A stretch of 14,857 bases of DNA from an uncultured Vampirovibrio sp. (GCA_910583875.1 CAJTXT010000010.1:1-14857); one strand, 5' to 3'. Shown: positions 1-7,971, counted from the first letter of the stretch. Numbers and translations are program-made. The notes: generated by a model from the letters alone, not told the origin.

Positions 1-691
1 GGTTAGTTGAGTTACCTGTAATAGAAACATCAACACCTTCTTTAATCATAATAGCTACACCTTCAGAAACATCGTCAGCACCGTAGCATCTAACTTTAGC
101 TCTTTCTCCGTCTGAGAATGCTGTTTCTTTTGTAACTTTTAATTCGCCTGATTTATAATCATATTCTGTTTCAACTGCTGTGAAACCGTTAATTCTTGCA
201 ATAACGTAAGCAGCATCTTTACCTAAACCGTTTAAGATAACTCTTAAAGGTTCTTTTCTAACTTTGTTAGCGTTTCTAGCGATACCAATAGCACCTTCAG
301 CAGCTGCGAATGACTCGTGACCTGCTAAGAAACAGAAACATTTTGTTTCTTCTCTTAATAACATAGCGCCTAAGTTACCATGACCTAAACCAACTTTTCT
401 TGTGTCACCAACTGATCCTGGTACAGCAAAAGCTTGTAAACCTTCACCGATTGCTTCAGCAGCATCAGCAGCATTTTTAATACCTTTTTTTATTGCAATA
501 GCACAACCTAAAGTATACGCCCAAGAAGCGTTATCAAACGCGATTGGCTGAATACCTTTTACGATTTCATCTACATTTATACCTTTTGACAAACATAATT
601 CATTAGCTTCATCTAAAGATTTGAATCCATATTCTTTTAGAACTTTAGCTAAGGATTTTTCACGTCTGTCTTGTCCTTCAAATTTTGCCAT
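1..691 (-). CDS. GGGtGRT family protein, 5' part (runs off left edge)
   Basis: The visible 230 residues start MAKFEGQDRREKSLAKVL and match what I know of the GGGtGRT family, a roughly 330-residue group usually encoded beside a NifU-like scaffold. About 100 C-terminal residues, including the motif that names the family, lie outside the window. Visible traits are a soluble alpha/beta-like protein with many Gly/Ala, a Cys-rich KCFCFLAGHES stretch near residues 117-127, and no signal peptide or membrane segment. The ATG at 691-689 is preceded by AGAAGGA at a suitable distance, so the start is firm. It lies 103 bases downstream of the scaffold gene on the same strand and is probably cotranscribed, with a palindromic repeat between them. 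The biochemical role of the family is not established to my knowledge. A part in Fe-S cluster assembly is inferred only from the neighbour. Confidence 0.85.
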   Translation of the reverse strand, partial: MAKFEGQDRREKSLAKVLKEYGFKSLDEANELCLSKGINVDEIVKGIQPIAFDNASWAYTLGCAIAIKKGIKNAADAAEAIGEGLQAFAVPGSVGDTRKVGLGHGNLGAMLLREETKCFCFLAGHESFAAAEGAIGIARNANKVRKEPLRVILNGLGKDAAYVIARINGFTAVETEYDYKSGELKVTKETAFSDGERAKVRCYGADDVSEGVAIMIKEGVDVSITGNSTN

Positions 692-727
692 TTTATATTT
701 TTCCTTCTATTGTTTCTTATACAATTT

Positions 728-791
728 ATACTGAATTTATTCTCAGTATTTGACAGATGGTAAGATACTGAAACAAGTTCAGTATGACAAT
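728..791. repeat. palindromic repeat pair, locus 1
   Basis: Two palindromes sit in the gap between the two Fe-S genes. The left one (728-749) is ATACTGA, 8-base loop, TCAGTAT. The right one (758-791) contains ATACTGAAACAAGTTCAGTAT. The right copy matches 7817-7850 over about 33 bases and differs only at two positions, where G and C become A and T on opposite arms, so the pairing is kept. The left copy resembles 7749-7777 less closely. This looks like a small dispersed palindromic element. There is no T tract, so it is not a classical terminator, although it could end or stabilise transcripts of the operon. Confidence 0.75.
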
Positions 792-794
792 TTG

Positions 795-1496
795 CTATTG
801 TTTTCTTGGGTCAATAGTTTTAACCGCATCAGCAAATCTGCCGTAAGTTCCGATATTTTTTTCATAAGCTTCTTTAGGATCTTTACCGGCTTTAATTGCA
901 TCCATAACTTTACCAAGGTTAACGAATTTATATCCGATAACTTCATCATTTTTATCTAAACCAAGTTCTAAGATGTAGCCTTCTGTTAAAGAAAGATATC
1001 TAACACCTTTTTGTTTTGTTGAGTGGATAGTACCAACCATGGAGCATAAACCTTTACCAAGGTCTTCTAAACCAGCACCGATTGGAAGTCCGCCTTCTGA
1101 GAATGCTGTTTGAGTTCTACCATAAACGATTTGTAAGAATAGTTCTCTCATCGCAACGTTAATAGCGTCACAAACTAAGTCTGTATTTAAAGCTTCAAGA
1201 AGAGTTTTACCAGGAAGGATTTCACCAGCCATAGCAGCAGAGTGAGTCATACCTGAACATCCGATAGTTTCAACTAAAGCTTCTTGAATTACACCATGTT
1301 TAACATTTAATGATAATTTGCAAGTACCTTGTTGAGGAGCGCAGCATCCGCAACCGTGAGTTAAACCTGAAATATCTTTAATTTCTTTACATTTTGTCCA
1401 TTCGCCTTCTTGAGGGATTGGAGCAGGCACACCTTTAACGCCTCTTTTTACACAACATTGATTTTCAATTTCATGTGTGATTTGCATATTGTCCAT
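795..1496 (-). CDS. NifU/IscU-like iron-sulfur cluster assembly scaffold protein
   Basis: This 233-residue cytosolic protein belongs to the NifU N-terminal-like scaffolds that accompany GGGtGRT proteins. The segment around residues 76-105 (VETIGCSGMTHSAAMAGEIL, then PGKTLLEAL) is the IscU-type GCS motif with the following helix and gives C80. C109 follows (LVCDA), and C151 is a third candidate ligand. The N-terminal part is unusually Cys-rich for a scaffold (C14, C15, C36, C49, C51, C52, C59), with HGCGCCAPQQGTC at 47-59 probably holding an extra metal or cluster site. The expected role is transient Fe-S cluster assembly, though no direct partner such as iscS is in the window. The start is ATG 1496, 4 bases after AGGAGG; an in-frame ATG three codons later is possible but badly spaced. 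It is first in the operon and followed by the GGGtGRT gene. Confidence 0.86.
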   Translation of the reverse strand: MDNMQITHEIENQCCVKRGVKGVPAPIPQEGEWTKCKEIKDISGLTHGCGCCAPQQGTCKLSLNVKHGVIQEALVETIGCSGMTHSAAMAGEILPGKTLLEALNTDLVCDAINVAMRELFLQIVYGRTQTAFSEGGLPIGAGLEDLGKGLCSMVGTIHSTKQKGVRYLSLTEGYILELGLDKNDEVIGYKFVNLGKVMDAIKAGKDPKEAYEKNIGTYGRFADAVKTIDPRKQ

Positions 1497-1544
1497 CAGA
1501 CCTCCTGTTTTCTTAATATTTGTAATTTTTTATTCTTACACTCT

Positions 1545-1559
1545 TAACCTAATCGGTTA
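1545..1559. promoter_or_regulatory. inverted repeat, candidate operator of the Fe-S operon
   Basis: TAACC, five bases, GGTTA forms a perfect inverted repeat. It ends at about the predicted transcription start (near 1559) of the minus-strand promoter at 1566-1594, a typical place for a repressor site. The regulator is unknown, and chance is possible for a 5-bp arm in AT-rich DNA. Confidence 0.35.
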
Positions 1560-1565
1560 CTATAA

Positions 1566-1594
1566 ATTATATTGTAAAAAAAATTAATTGTATA
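1566..1594 (-). promoter_or_regulatory. candidate sigma-70 promoter of the NifU-like/GGGtGRT operon
   Basis: Read on the minus strand, TATACA (1594-1589), a 17-base spacer and a perfect TATAAT (1571-1566) lie about 70 bases before the start codon. The -10 box is perfect and the spacing ideal. The -35 box is only 4 of 6, and the region is very AT-rich. Confidence 0.45.
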
Positions 1595-1675
1595 TAAAAA
1601 ATCCATTGCAAATACATTAAATGATTGTAGAAATAAAAAAATATATTTATTATATTTATAATTCAAGGAGAAATT

Positions 1676-2521
1676 ATGAAATATAAATTTGCATTTTTTT
1701 GTATAATTCTCTTTATTCTATGCTTAATTTTTCAATTGAATTTAAAATCATCTACTGGTACTAGTTCTGATTATACTGAAATCAAGGTTAACGCCCCTAT
1801 TTTGCTTAGTTATAAAAGTAAGCAAGAAATATATGATTTAAGAAAAAATGCGGTAGCAAATTCTATTTTTAGAAATCCGAATTATGAACCTTCAAATAAA
1901 GTTTTCGGTCAAATAGAAAATTTTAAGCCATGGGTATCTATGAATGCTTGTTTTATTGATAATAAAGCTGTTGTAACAGAACCATCCGAAGAAGCAAGAT
2001 TTATTTTGAACCCAGAAATTTTAGTAGCAATTGAGTATGTATATGGTGCGTATTGTAATGCAGGCGATTATGTTCCAAATATTCAAGCTAAAAGTGTCAG
2101 ATATTCAAAATCAAAAAATGAAATTACTGTAGTTTATGATAAGTTGATAAATGAAACCTTAAGCAATAATACAGTCTATAGTTTTAAAGGGTTAAATGCG
2201 CGGGATTTGGGATACAAATATGCATATATAGATAAGAGTAAATCTACATATAATTTAATATTTGCTGATAAAGATACAAATATTTCTACCTCAATTGCTG
2301 AATTTCAAGATTTTCTTCATTGTGGAGATTCTTGCAGGCATGAAGGCGGTTGTAATAATGGTTCTCCTCGTCAGCCTATGTTAGATTTTGAAAATTCACA
2401 TGTTAAGAATACGCCTTATCAGAAAAATAAAGAAATTTATATAAAATTCTGGAAGAAAATGCCTAATACACTACAAGATAAACCCGATATATCTGAACGA
2501 ATTATTATTGAAAATGCTTAG
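1676..2521 (+). CDS. membrane-anchored or exported hypothetical protein with Cys motif
   Basis: I do not recognise a family for this 281-residue protein. Residues 5-23 are a single hydrophobic segment after MKYK, so it is either a signal peptide or an N-terminal anchor, with the rest outside the cytoplasm. No lipobox is obvious: C16 lies in the middle of the hydrophobic core. The exported part has C92 and C127 and a tight cluster at 216-226 (CGDSCRHEGGC), which could form disulfides or bind metal. A Gly/Pro-rich stretch (NNGSPRQP) follows. The start is ATG 1676 with AAGGAGA just upstream. A weak promoter (TTGTAG 1625-1630, 17 bases, TATTAT 1648-1653) could drive it alone. Both flanking genes are on the other strand, so context gives no clue. 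The 20-base gap to the convergent SNF2 gene shows no terminator hairpin. Confidence 0.7.
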   Translation: MKYKFAFFCIILFILCLIFQLNLKSSTGTSSDYTEIKVNAPILLSYKSKQEIYDLRKNAVANSIFRNPNYEPSNKVFGQIENFKPWVSMNACFIDNKAVVTEPSEEARFILNPEILVAIEYVYGAYCNAGDYVPNIQAKSVRYSKSKNEITVVYDKLINETLSNNTVYSFKGLNARDLGYKYAYIDKSKSTYNLIFADKDTNISTSIAEFQDFLHCGDSCRHEGGCNNGSPRQPMLDFENSHVKNTPYQKNKEIYIKFWKKMPNTLQDKPDISERIIIENA

Positions 2522-2541
2522 TATCAATCAGTAATATTGTT

Positions 2542-5500
2542 TTAGCTGTTACCTAAACTGAATATATTATAAATTTCTTCATCAGAAAGTTCTGTAATTA
2601 CTTTTTCACCTTCAAATACGGCTAAGTTTACAAGTTCTTTCTTTTGCTTAATCATTTCGTCAATTTTTTCTTCAAATGTACCTAAGGTTACGAGTCTGTG
2701 AACCATAACATTTTTGTTTTGACCGATACGATAGCTTCTATCTGTAGCTTGTTCTTCAACAGCAGGATTCCACCATAAGTCATAGTGAATAACATTTGTT
2801 GCTGATGTTAAATTCAAACCTGTACCGCCTGCTTTTAATGATAAAAGCATAATTTTTTGGTCTGGGTTTGTTTCAAATTCTTGAAGCATATTCTGTCTTT
2901 GGTTTGTATTTAATGAACCGTGGAAGAATAATGGTGATACATTTAACTCATTTTGAATAATAGTTGATAGAATATTACCCATTTCTTTATATTGAGTAAA
3001 TGCAATAACCTTTTCATCATTTTCTAGTATTTGAGATAATAATGATATGAATTTTTCTGTTTTACCTGAAACATCTTTTGTCATTTCACCATATTTTAGG
3101 TATTGGAATGGATGATTACAGATTTGTTTTAATGCTGTAATTAATTTAAAGATTATACCGCGTCTGTTGATACCTTTTTGACCTGAAATATCTGTCATTA
3201 ATGAATTTAAAGTTTTTTCATATAATGCTGCTTGAGTTTTTGTTAAGTAACAGTATTCATCAAGTACCATTTTTTCAGGCAGGTCATCAATAATTGTTTT
3301 ATCTGTTTTTAAACGTCTTAAAACAAAAGGTGAGATTGATAATTTTAATTTATCAGCCTGTTCATATTGCTTAAATCTTTCAATCGGGATTGCATAACAT
3401 TTTTGGAAATCTCTGATTGAGCCAAGGTATCCTTTGTTGATAAAGTCGAAAATACTCCATAATTCTGTTAATTTATTTTCAACAGGAGTACCGGTCATTG
3501 CAATCTTAATATCAGATTTTAATGATTTAACGGCTGCTGTTTGAGATGTATCTGGGTTTTTAATGTTTTGAGCTTCATCAATAACTACCATTCCCCAAGT
3601 TGTCTTTTTAACTTCTTCTATATCTATACGCAAAATAGCAAAAGTTGTAATAAGAACATCTGCTTTTAAATCTAATTGACGTTCTGGACCATGGTATGCA
3701 CTTGCTTTTATAGAAGGTGCGAACATATTAAGCTCTTTTATCCAGTTACCCATTAATGTTGTAGGACATACAACAAGAACAGGTGCTTTTAGTTTTCCTT
3801 CTTCTTTTAATTTAAGAATTAAACTTATAACCTGAATTGTTTTACCAAGTCCCATATCATCTGCAATACAAGAGCCAAACCCTTTTGTTGTATTTGTATA
3901 CAGCCATTTTAAACCGCCCATCTGATATGGTCTTAATTCGCCTTTAAGTCCTTCAGGAGCTGTAACTTCAACAGTTTTACCGATATCTTTTACTATATTT
4001 GCAAAAGCAGCATCATAGTCAAATTCATATTCACCTAGATGACCGGAAAATGCCGCATGAAGCATTTCCATTCTTGTAATTTTATCAATTTTAGGATTCT
4101 TTAATTTATTAATTATTGCTTGAGCTTCATTTTGGTCTATTAAAATATATTTATTTTTAAATTCAATAATTCCGTTTGCATCTTTGATAAGTTTTTCAAA
4201 TTCTTCAACTGATATTTTCTCATCTCCAATAGCGACCTGAAAAGAAAAATCAAAGATATTTGAAAGACTTATATTACCGCCTTTTCCATTTAATATATCA
4301 GCAACATCTTGTTCTCTTGAAGTTTTAATCTTTGCATTAATTGATGCACGAGGTACTACTATATTACCAAAGTTTGGCGGGAAGTTAATATTAATGCCTG
4401 CTTTGTTTAAATAATAAGCTGTATGAATCATTAATTTATAAACATCATTTAAAGATAAATTCATTTTTAGATTTTCTTCATCTTCAAATAAGGTTTCAAG
4501 CTCTTTATAATATCTAAGCGCATAATTCAACTGCTTTTCAACAACATTGATAAGATATGAGTTTTGATAACCCCAATATGTACCTTCCTCATATATTTCT
4601 AATAATTTTCTTGGAGGTTCTTTTTCATTTAATTTCTTATCATTTGATTTAACCGAAATCGTTAATAGGAAGTTATCTTCTTCTATTTTTTCGATATCTA
4701 ATTGCGGACTTACAGGATATTTGCCTATATATACTTCATCCAGCCATTCGCTTATTGCTTCAGCTAAATCTAAAGAACGAATATATCGTTTGTTATTAAC
4801 TGGTTTTAAGAAGTAAACAGATGAAATTATATCTTTAAACCTGTAGGCTTTAAATTTTAAAAATTTGAAAATAACATAATTCAAATATTCTTCAATTAAA
4901 ACATCTGCAATATTTTTTATATCTGAGATTTTTGTGAAATCTAAAGAATGAACTTCATCAATTGAATCTTGTAATAAATCATTTATTGCAAACATTTCAT
5001 AAGTAATAGTAAAGAAATTATCAGTTTTATTAACTTTAGGAAGAAAATACATCTTCTCAACAACTTTTTTTACAAATTGAGTAAGAATATTGAAAATTCT
5101 AAAAGACTCTGAAACATTGTCATTTTCAACAATTGAATCAAAACCCGAAAAATATTCCCAAATAAGTTCTAATGGAACTTTATAGCCTATTTTATCTTCT
5201 TTTACTCCGTTTTCTTCTATTTCATAAGCGGTTGATGAAAATCTATATAACGAGCCTTTTGATTTTAAGTAAAAATCAAAATTATTTGTAGGAGTAACAA
5301 AAACTTCTAAATTTTTGCCTTCTTTTATTAATTTGAATTGAGTATTTTTAATTACGTGGCTTGAGTTTTGAAATGTAGTCGCAAATTCATCTTCTACAAG
5401 TTGATAAATTGTACTCATCATTAATCTGAAATCTTTTTTTTCACATCCAACAGGATTTTCTGTTAAATTATGAAAAAGTTCATCTATATTATTTTTTTTG

Positions 5501-5544
5501 AATGAGAAAGCAAATTTATTATCTGTAATAGTTTCGGAAGTCAT
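2542..5544 (-). CDS. SNF2/Rad54-family ATPase (DEAD/DEAH-like helicase fold)
   Basis: This is a 1000-residue ATP-dependent double-stranded DNA translocase of the bacterial SNF2 type. The C-terminal half has the full two-lobe motor: LRPYQ at 537-541, motif I DDMGLGKT 562-569, Ia VVCPTTL 591-597, motif II DEAQ 656-659, motif III TGTPVEN 684-690, motif IV region FTQY 849-852 with FFHGS 873-877, motif V SLKAGGTGLNLT 902-913, and motif VI ATDRSYRIGQ 933-942. All catalytic residues look intact. The first 500 or so residues are a long accessory region consistent with the bacterial SNF2-associated domain. I see no SWIM zinc motif or nuclease. Start ATG 5544 follows AAGGGGA. It is monocistronic, divergent from the radical SAM pair, and has no methyltransferase or nuclease neighbour here that would point to a defence island. 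The substrate process (transcription recycling, repair or defence) cannot be decided. Confidence 0.97.
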   Translation of the reverse strand: MTSETITDNKFAFSFKKNNIDELFHNLTENPVGCEKKDFRLMMSTIYQLVEDEFATTFQNSSHVIKNTQFKLIKEGKNLEVFVTPTNNFDFYLKSKGSLYRFSSTAYEIEENGVKEDKIGYKVPLELIWEYFSGFDSIVENDNVSESFRIFNILTQFVKKVVEKMYFLPKVNKTDNFFTITYEMFAINDLLQDSIDEVHSLDFTKISDIKNIADVLIEEYLNYVIFKFLKFKAYRFKDIISSVYFLKPVNNKRYIRSLDLAEAISEWLDEVYIGKYPVSPQLDIEKIEEDNFLLTISVKSNDKKLNEKEPPRKLLEIYEEGTYWGYQNSYLINVVEKQLNYALRYYKELETLFEDEENLKMNLSLNDVYKLMIHTAYYLNKAGININFPPNFGNIVVPRASINAKIKTSREQDVADILNGKGGNISLSNIFDFSFQVAIGDEKISVEEFEKLIKDANGIIEFKNKYILIDQNEAQAIINKLKNPKIDKITRMEMLHAAFSGHLGEYEFDYDAAFANIVKDIGKTVEVTAPEGLKGELRPYQMGGLKWLYTNTTKGFGSCIADDMGLGKTIQVISLILKLKEEGKLKAPVLVVCPTTLMGNWIKELNMFAPSIKASAYHGPERQLDLKADVLITTFAILRIDIEEVKKTTWGMVVIDEAQNIKNPDTSQTAAVKSLKSDIKIAMTGTPVENKLTELWSIFDFINKGYLGSIRDFQKCYAIPIERFKQYEQADKLKLSISPFVLRRLKTDKTIIDDLPEKMVLDEYCYLTKTQAALYEKTLNSLMTDISGQKGINRRGIIFKLITALKQICNHPFQYLKYGEMTKDVSGKTEKFISLLSQILENDEKVIAFTQYKEMGNILSTIIQNELNVSPLFFHGSLNTNQRQNMLQEFETNPDQKIMLLSLKAGGTGLNLTSATNVIHYDLWWNPAVEEQATDRSYRIGQNKNVMVHRLVTLGTFEEKIDEMIKQKKELVNLAVFEGEKVITELSDEEIYNIFSLGNS

Positions 5545-5575
5545 ATAGTCCCCTTTGGTATAAGCTTTTTATAAT

Positions 5576-5604
5576 ATTATACATAAAAATTTTTAGAATA
5601 TTAA
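5576..5604 (-). promoter_or_regulatory. candidate promoter of the SNF2 gene
   Basis: On the minus strand TTAATA (5604-5599), 17 bases and TATAAT (5581-5576) lie about 25 bases before the ribosome binding site. The promoter is back to back with the plus-strand promoter at 5607-5635, with only two bases between the two -35 boxes. Confidence 0.45.
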
Positions 5605-5606
5605 TC

Positions 5607-5635
5607 TTGTTCTAAAATTTATAATTTGATATAAT
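5607..5635 (+). promoter_or_regulatory. candidate promoter of the radical SAM pair
   Basis: TTGTTC (5607-5612), a 17-base spacer and a perfect TATAAT (5630-5635) predict a start near 5642, about 28 bases before the ATG. The -35 box abuts that of the divergent SNF2 promoter, so a single bound regulator could affect both directions. Confidence 0.5.
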
Positions 5636-5669
5636 TTATCTTTGTTAACTATAAATTACTGATAAAAAA

Positions 5670-6626
5670 ATGAAAACTTGCAAGTATATAGATAATATTT
5701 TAATTTTTTCAGAAGATAAAATTTCACCTTGCTATTCCGCTAATAGTGAACGTGCGCCCTTTTATGCTGAAAAAATGCAATTTGGACAAGAAAATATAAA
5801 TTTTGAAGAGCGATATAAGCAAATAATTGATGAATTAAATTCAGATAATATTAAAAATTATGCTTGTAATAATTGTTTTCAAATATTTGAGACTGAAAGT
5901 TTAAAAACTAAGTATAATCTAATAATAGTACAGAATTGGGAAAATAAGCCTTTAAAATACGATATAAAATCAATAATAAAAAATTTGTATGAGAATAATT
6001 TAATTGATAAAGAAAAACTTGTTGTTGAATTCCAAATTGTTGATATTAGGCAAGCGCGAAAATATGAGAAATTAATTTCATTTTTTAAAGAAAATGGTAT
6101 TAAGAAATTTAGATTTTTAACAAATAATTTAGCTTGTGATTCTCTGGTTGAATATCTCTTATCAATAAATAAATGCGAAATATACTTAACTTATAATTTC
6201 AAATTTATAAAAGAAATAAAATCACAAAATGCAATGGTTCAAATATTAAGACGATATATGGATGCTGCAGTTGATAAAAATTCAATAAATGTATATTATA
6301 ATTTGACTCCATTTTATAATGATAATAATCGTGATATAGAACAATTCATAAAACTTATATACAGAGCCGGCGTCAATTATCTTAGCTTAAGATTAAATTA
6401 TAAAAATCTTAATGATTGGATTAATGCACCAATTCCGATAAACTGTCCGCCTAAATTGGATAAATGTATTCTGTATTTCTTCAAACTTTGTAAAAATTAC
6501 AGTTTTTATAGTGATATGAGTTATGAAGAACAAAATATAGTTTTGAAAAAAATATTTAAAACAAATAAAAAAGTACCATTATATAAAAAATTTCAGCAAT
6601 TATTTAGGAAGAAAGATGAAATATAA
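5670..6626 (+). CDS. radical SAM paralogue lacking the catalytic cluster motif (pseudo-enzyme)
   Basis: This 318-residue protein aligns end to end by eye with the next gene product. The N-terminal cysteines C4, C21, C66 and C69 have almost the same spacing as C6, C23, C69 and C72 of the neighbour (17/45/3 against 17/46/3). Where the neighbour has CNSNCIYC, this protein has VQNWENKPLKYD with no cysteine. The GGEP SAM-binding motif is replaced by IVDI within the matching FQ-xxxx context (residues 121-126). Later blocks still match, for example YNLTPFYND against YIIIPGVND. It therefore probably cannot cleave SAM but may bind an auxiliary cluster, and it could be a partner or substrate-holding subunit. 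The AT-rich upstream region has no visible Shine-Dalgarno sequence before ATG 5670. It overlaps the next gene by 11 bases. The reading frame is intact, so I do not call it a pseudogene. Substrate unknown. Confidence 0.75.
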   Translation: MKTCKYIDNILIFSEDKISPCYSANSERAPFYAEKMQFGQENINFEERYKQIIDELNSDNIKNYACNNCFQIFETESLKTKYNLIIVQNWENKPLKYDIKSIIKNLYENNLIDKEKLVVEFQIVDIRQARKYEKLISFFKENGIKKFRFLTNNLACDSLVEYLLSINKCEIYLTYNFKFIKEIKSQNAMVQILRRYMDAAVDKNSINVYYNLTPFYNDNNRDIEQFIKLIYRAGVNYLSLRLNYKNLNDWINAPIPINCPPKLDKCILYFFKLCKNYSFYSDMSYEEQNIVLKKIFKTNKKVPLYKKFQQLFRKKDEI

Positions 6627-7656
6627 AAGTTGTCATTTAATAGAACACGGAATTTCAATTAATGTAGATTCAATACAAGCATGTTGTTTATCAAGAGAAT
6701 TTAATAAAGGACAGCTTCCTATTATTGAACATTATGAAAATAATAAAATAAACTGGGATGAACTCTTTGAGAGGAAAAGAAAACATAGAAAACATCAAAA
6801 AGTTCAAGATTTATTTTTATGCGAAGGCTGTTATAATTTACGCGAAGAAGATTGGGATGAAGAAGATTATATATCTTTTATAAACTTTGATCACTGGAGT
6901 CAATGTAATTCTAATTGTATATATTGCGGGGTTCAAGCTAATAAACCAAAAACTAAAAATAATGTATTAAAAGCAATAAAAGAACTTATAAAATTGGGAA
7001 AATTTAAAAATAATGGTGAAATAACATTTCAAGGCGGCGAACCTACTGTTTTAAAAGAATTTGATGAACTGCTTAAACTCTTTCTAAAAGAGGGCTCTAA
7101 AGTTCGTGTTCATTCGTCTGGTATTTTATTCAGCCGTGCAATAAGAAACGGGCTAAAAAAAGGTGCTGTTACCGTTGTAATTTCACCTGATTCTGTTACT
7201 AAAGAAACTTATAAACAAGTTAAAAGAGTTGATAAATCTAATAAGGTTTGGGAGAACATTAAACATTACAGAAAAGGCTTAAAAGAAGAATTTAAAAACC
7301 TTGTAAAAGTTAAATACATTATTATTCCAGGGGTTAATGATACATTTGAAGAAATTACTGGTTTTCTAAATAAAATAAAAGAATTAGATATTAAAAGCAT
7401 AATAGTTGATGTTGAATATACTTATGCTAATGCTCATATAAATAATATATCTCCACATGTCTATATGTTTATGGATTATATCGAACATTTTGCACAAGCA
7501 AATGGAATATCTTATGATTTATATGATTCTGCTTTATATGCTGATAAAAACAGACAATTTGAGAAAATATCAGATTTTTCAATTGAAAATTTAAAGAACA
7601 AAATAGAACAATACAAAGCAGAAAATATTAATCAAAATATAAAATATCCTAATTAA
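6616..7656 (+). CDS. radical SAM protein with N-terminal auxiliary cysteine cluster
   Basis: The 346-residue protein has the radical SAM signature CX3CX2C at C97, C101 and C104 (CNSNCIYC), which binds the [4Fe-4S] cluster that cleaves S-adenosylmethionine. The GGEPT motif follows at 140-144, and a TIM-barrel-like repeat pattern continues to about residue 290. In front lies a four-cysteine module (C6, C23 with C24, C69, C72), which probably binds a further Fe-S cluster; this resembles a SPASM-like element placed at the N terminus. The gene starts inside the end of the preceding one (ATGAAATATAA overlap) with AGGA just upstream, so translation is probably coupled and the two proteins made in similar amounts. 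No precursor-peptide gene, transporter or glycosyltransferase lies beside it, so peptide modification is only one option. The substrate is unknown. Confidence 0.93.
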   Translation: MKYKSCHLIEHGISINVDSIQACCLSREFNKGQLPIIEHYENNKINWDELFERKRKHRKHQKVQDLFLCEGCYNLREEDWDEEDYISFINFDHWSQCNSNCIYCGVQANKPKTKNNVLKAIKELIKLGKFKNNGEITFQGGEPTVLKEFDELLKLFLKEGSKVRVHSSGILFSRAIRNGLKKGAVTVVISPDSVTKETYKQVKRVDKSNKVWENIKHYRKGLKEEFKNLVKVKYIIIPGVNDTFEEITGFLNKIKELDIKSIIVDVEYTYANAHINNISPHVYMFMDYIEHFAQANGISYDLYDSALYADKNRQFEKISDFSIENLKNKIEQYKAENINQNIKYPN

Positions 7657-7748
7657 CAAGATGTTATATAACAAATTATACGAAAAATATTAAAGTGTCA
7701 CTCTGCATTTGTTTGACTATTTTTCTAAAGTATTTTTTTTAATAAAAA

Positions 7749-7850
7749 TGTCATGCTGAACTTGTTTCAGCATCTGATGACGTTCTAATTAGGCATTTAA
7801 TGAATATATTACAAATTGGTAAGATGCTGAAACAAGTTCAGCATGACAAT
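7749..7850. repeat. 27-bp perfect inverted repeat of palindromic elements, locus 2
   Basis: The arms 7749-7775 and 7822-7848 are perfect reverse complements. Each arm is itself a palindrome (TGCTGAACTTGTTTCAGCA, paired 7-bp ends around CTTGT). The 46 bases between them show nothing else. The same element occurs at 728-791, so it is a dispersed family of MITE-like or REP-like type. Similar CTGAACTTGTTTCAG palindromes are, as I recall, common in many bacterial genomes. The rest of 7657-8006 shows only AT-rich sequence, a small inverted repeat ATTTCTC/GAGAAAT (7892-7898, 7919-7925) and the gatC promoter region. No gene is visible in it. Confidence 0.85.
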
Positions 7851-7971
7851 AGGACTATATTTTTATTATCTTCAGTGTGAATTTTTACGTGATTTCTCTA
7901 ATTTTTCAGTATGATAGTGAGAAATTGTATATAAATTCCAATTAACATAACATGTAAAAATAACGTTCTTG

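Noticed and set aside
750..959. Plus-strand open frame of 69 codons
   Set aside because: It overlaps the repeat and runs antisense through the end of the scaffold gene; there is no ribosome site and no sensible protein.
1657..1662. TATAAT just upstream of the exported-protein gene as its -10 box
   Set aside because: Transcription would start almost at the start codon, downstream of the AAGGAG site.
2522..2541. Terminator between the convergent exported-protein and SNF2 genes
   Set aside because: Only a CAAT/ATTG match is present; there is no stable stem.
2542..5544. SNF2 gene as part of a phage-defence island
   Set aside because: No nuclease, methyltransferase or other defence gene lies next to it in the window; the gene alone is not evidence.
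7661..7693. Ten-codon open frame after the radical SAM gene as a possible precursor peptide
   Set aside because: There is no Shine-Dalgarno site, and it is too short, with no leader/core or Cys/Gly/aromatic pattern. No other RiPP precursor was found nearby.
7749..7775. Palindrome as a rho-independent terminator of the radical SAM operon
   Set aside because: It is not followed by a T tract and belongs to a dispersed repeat also found in another context.
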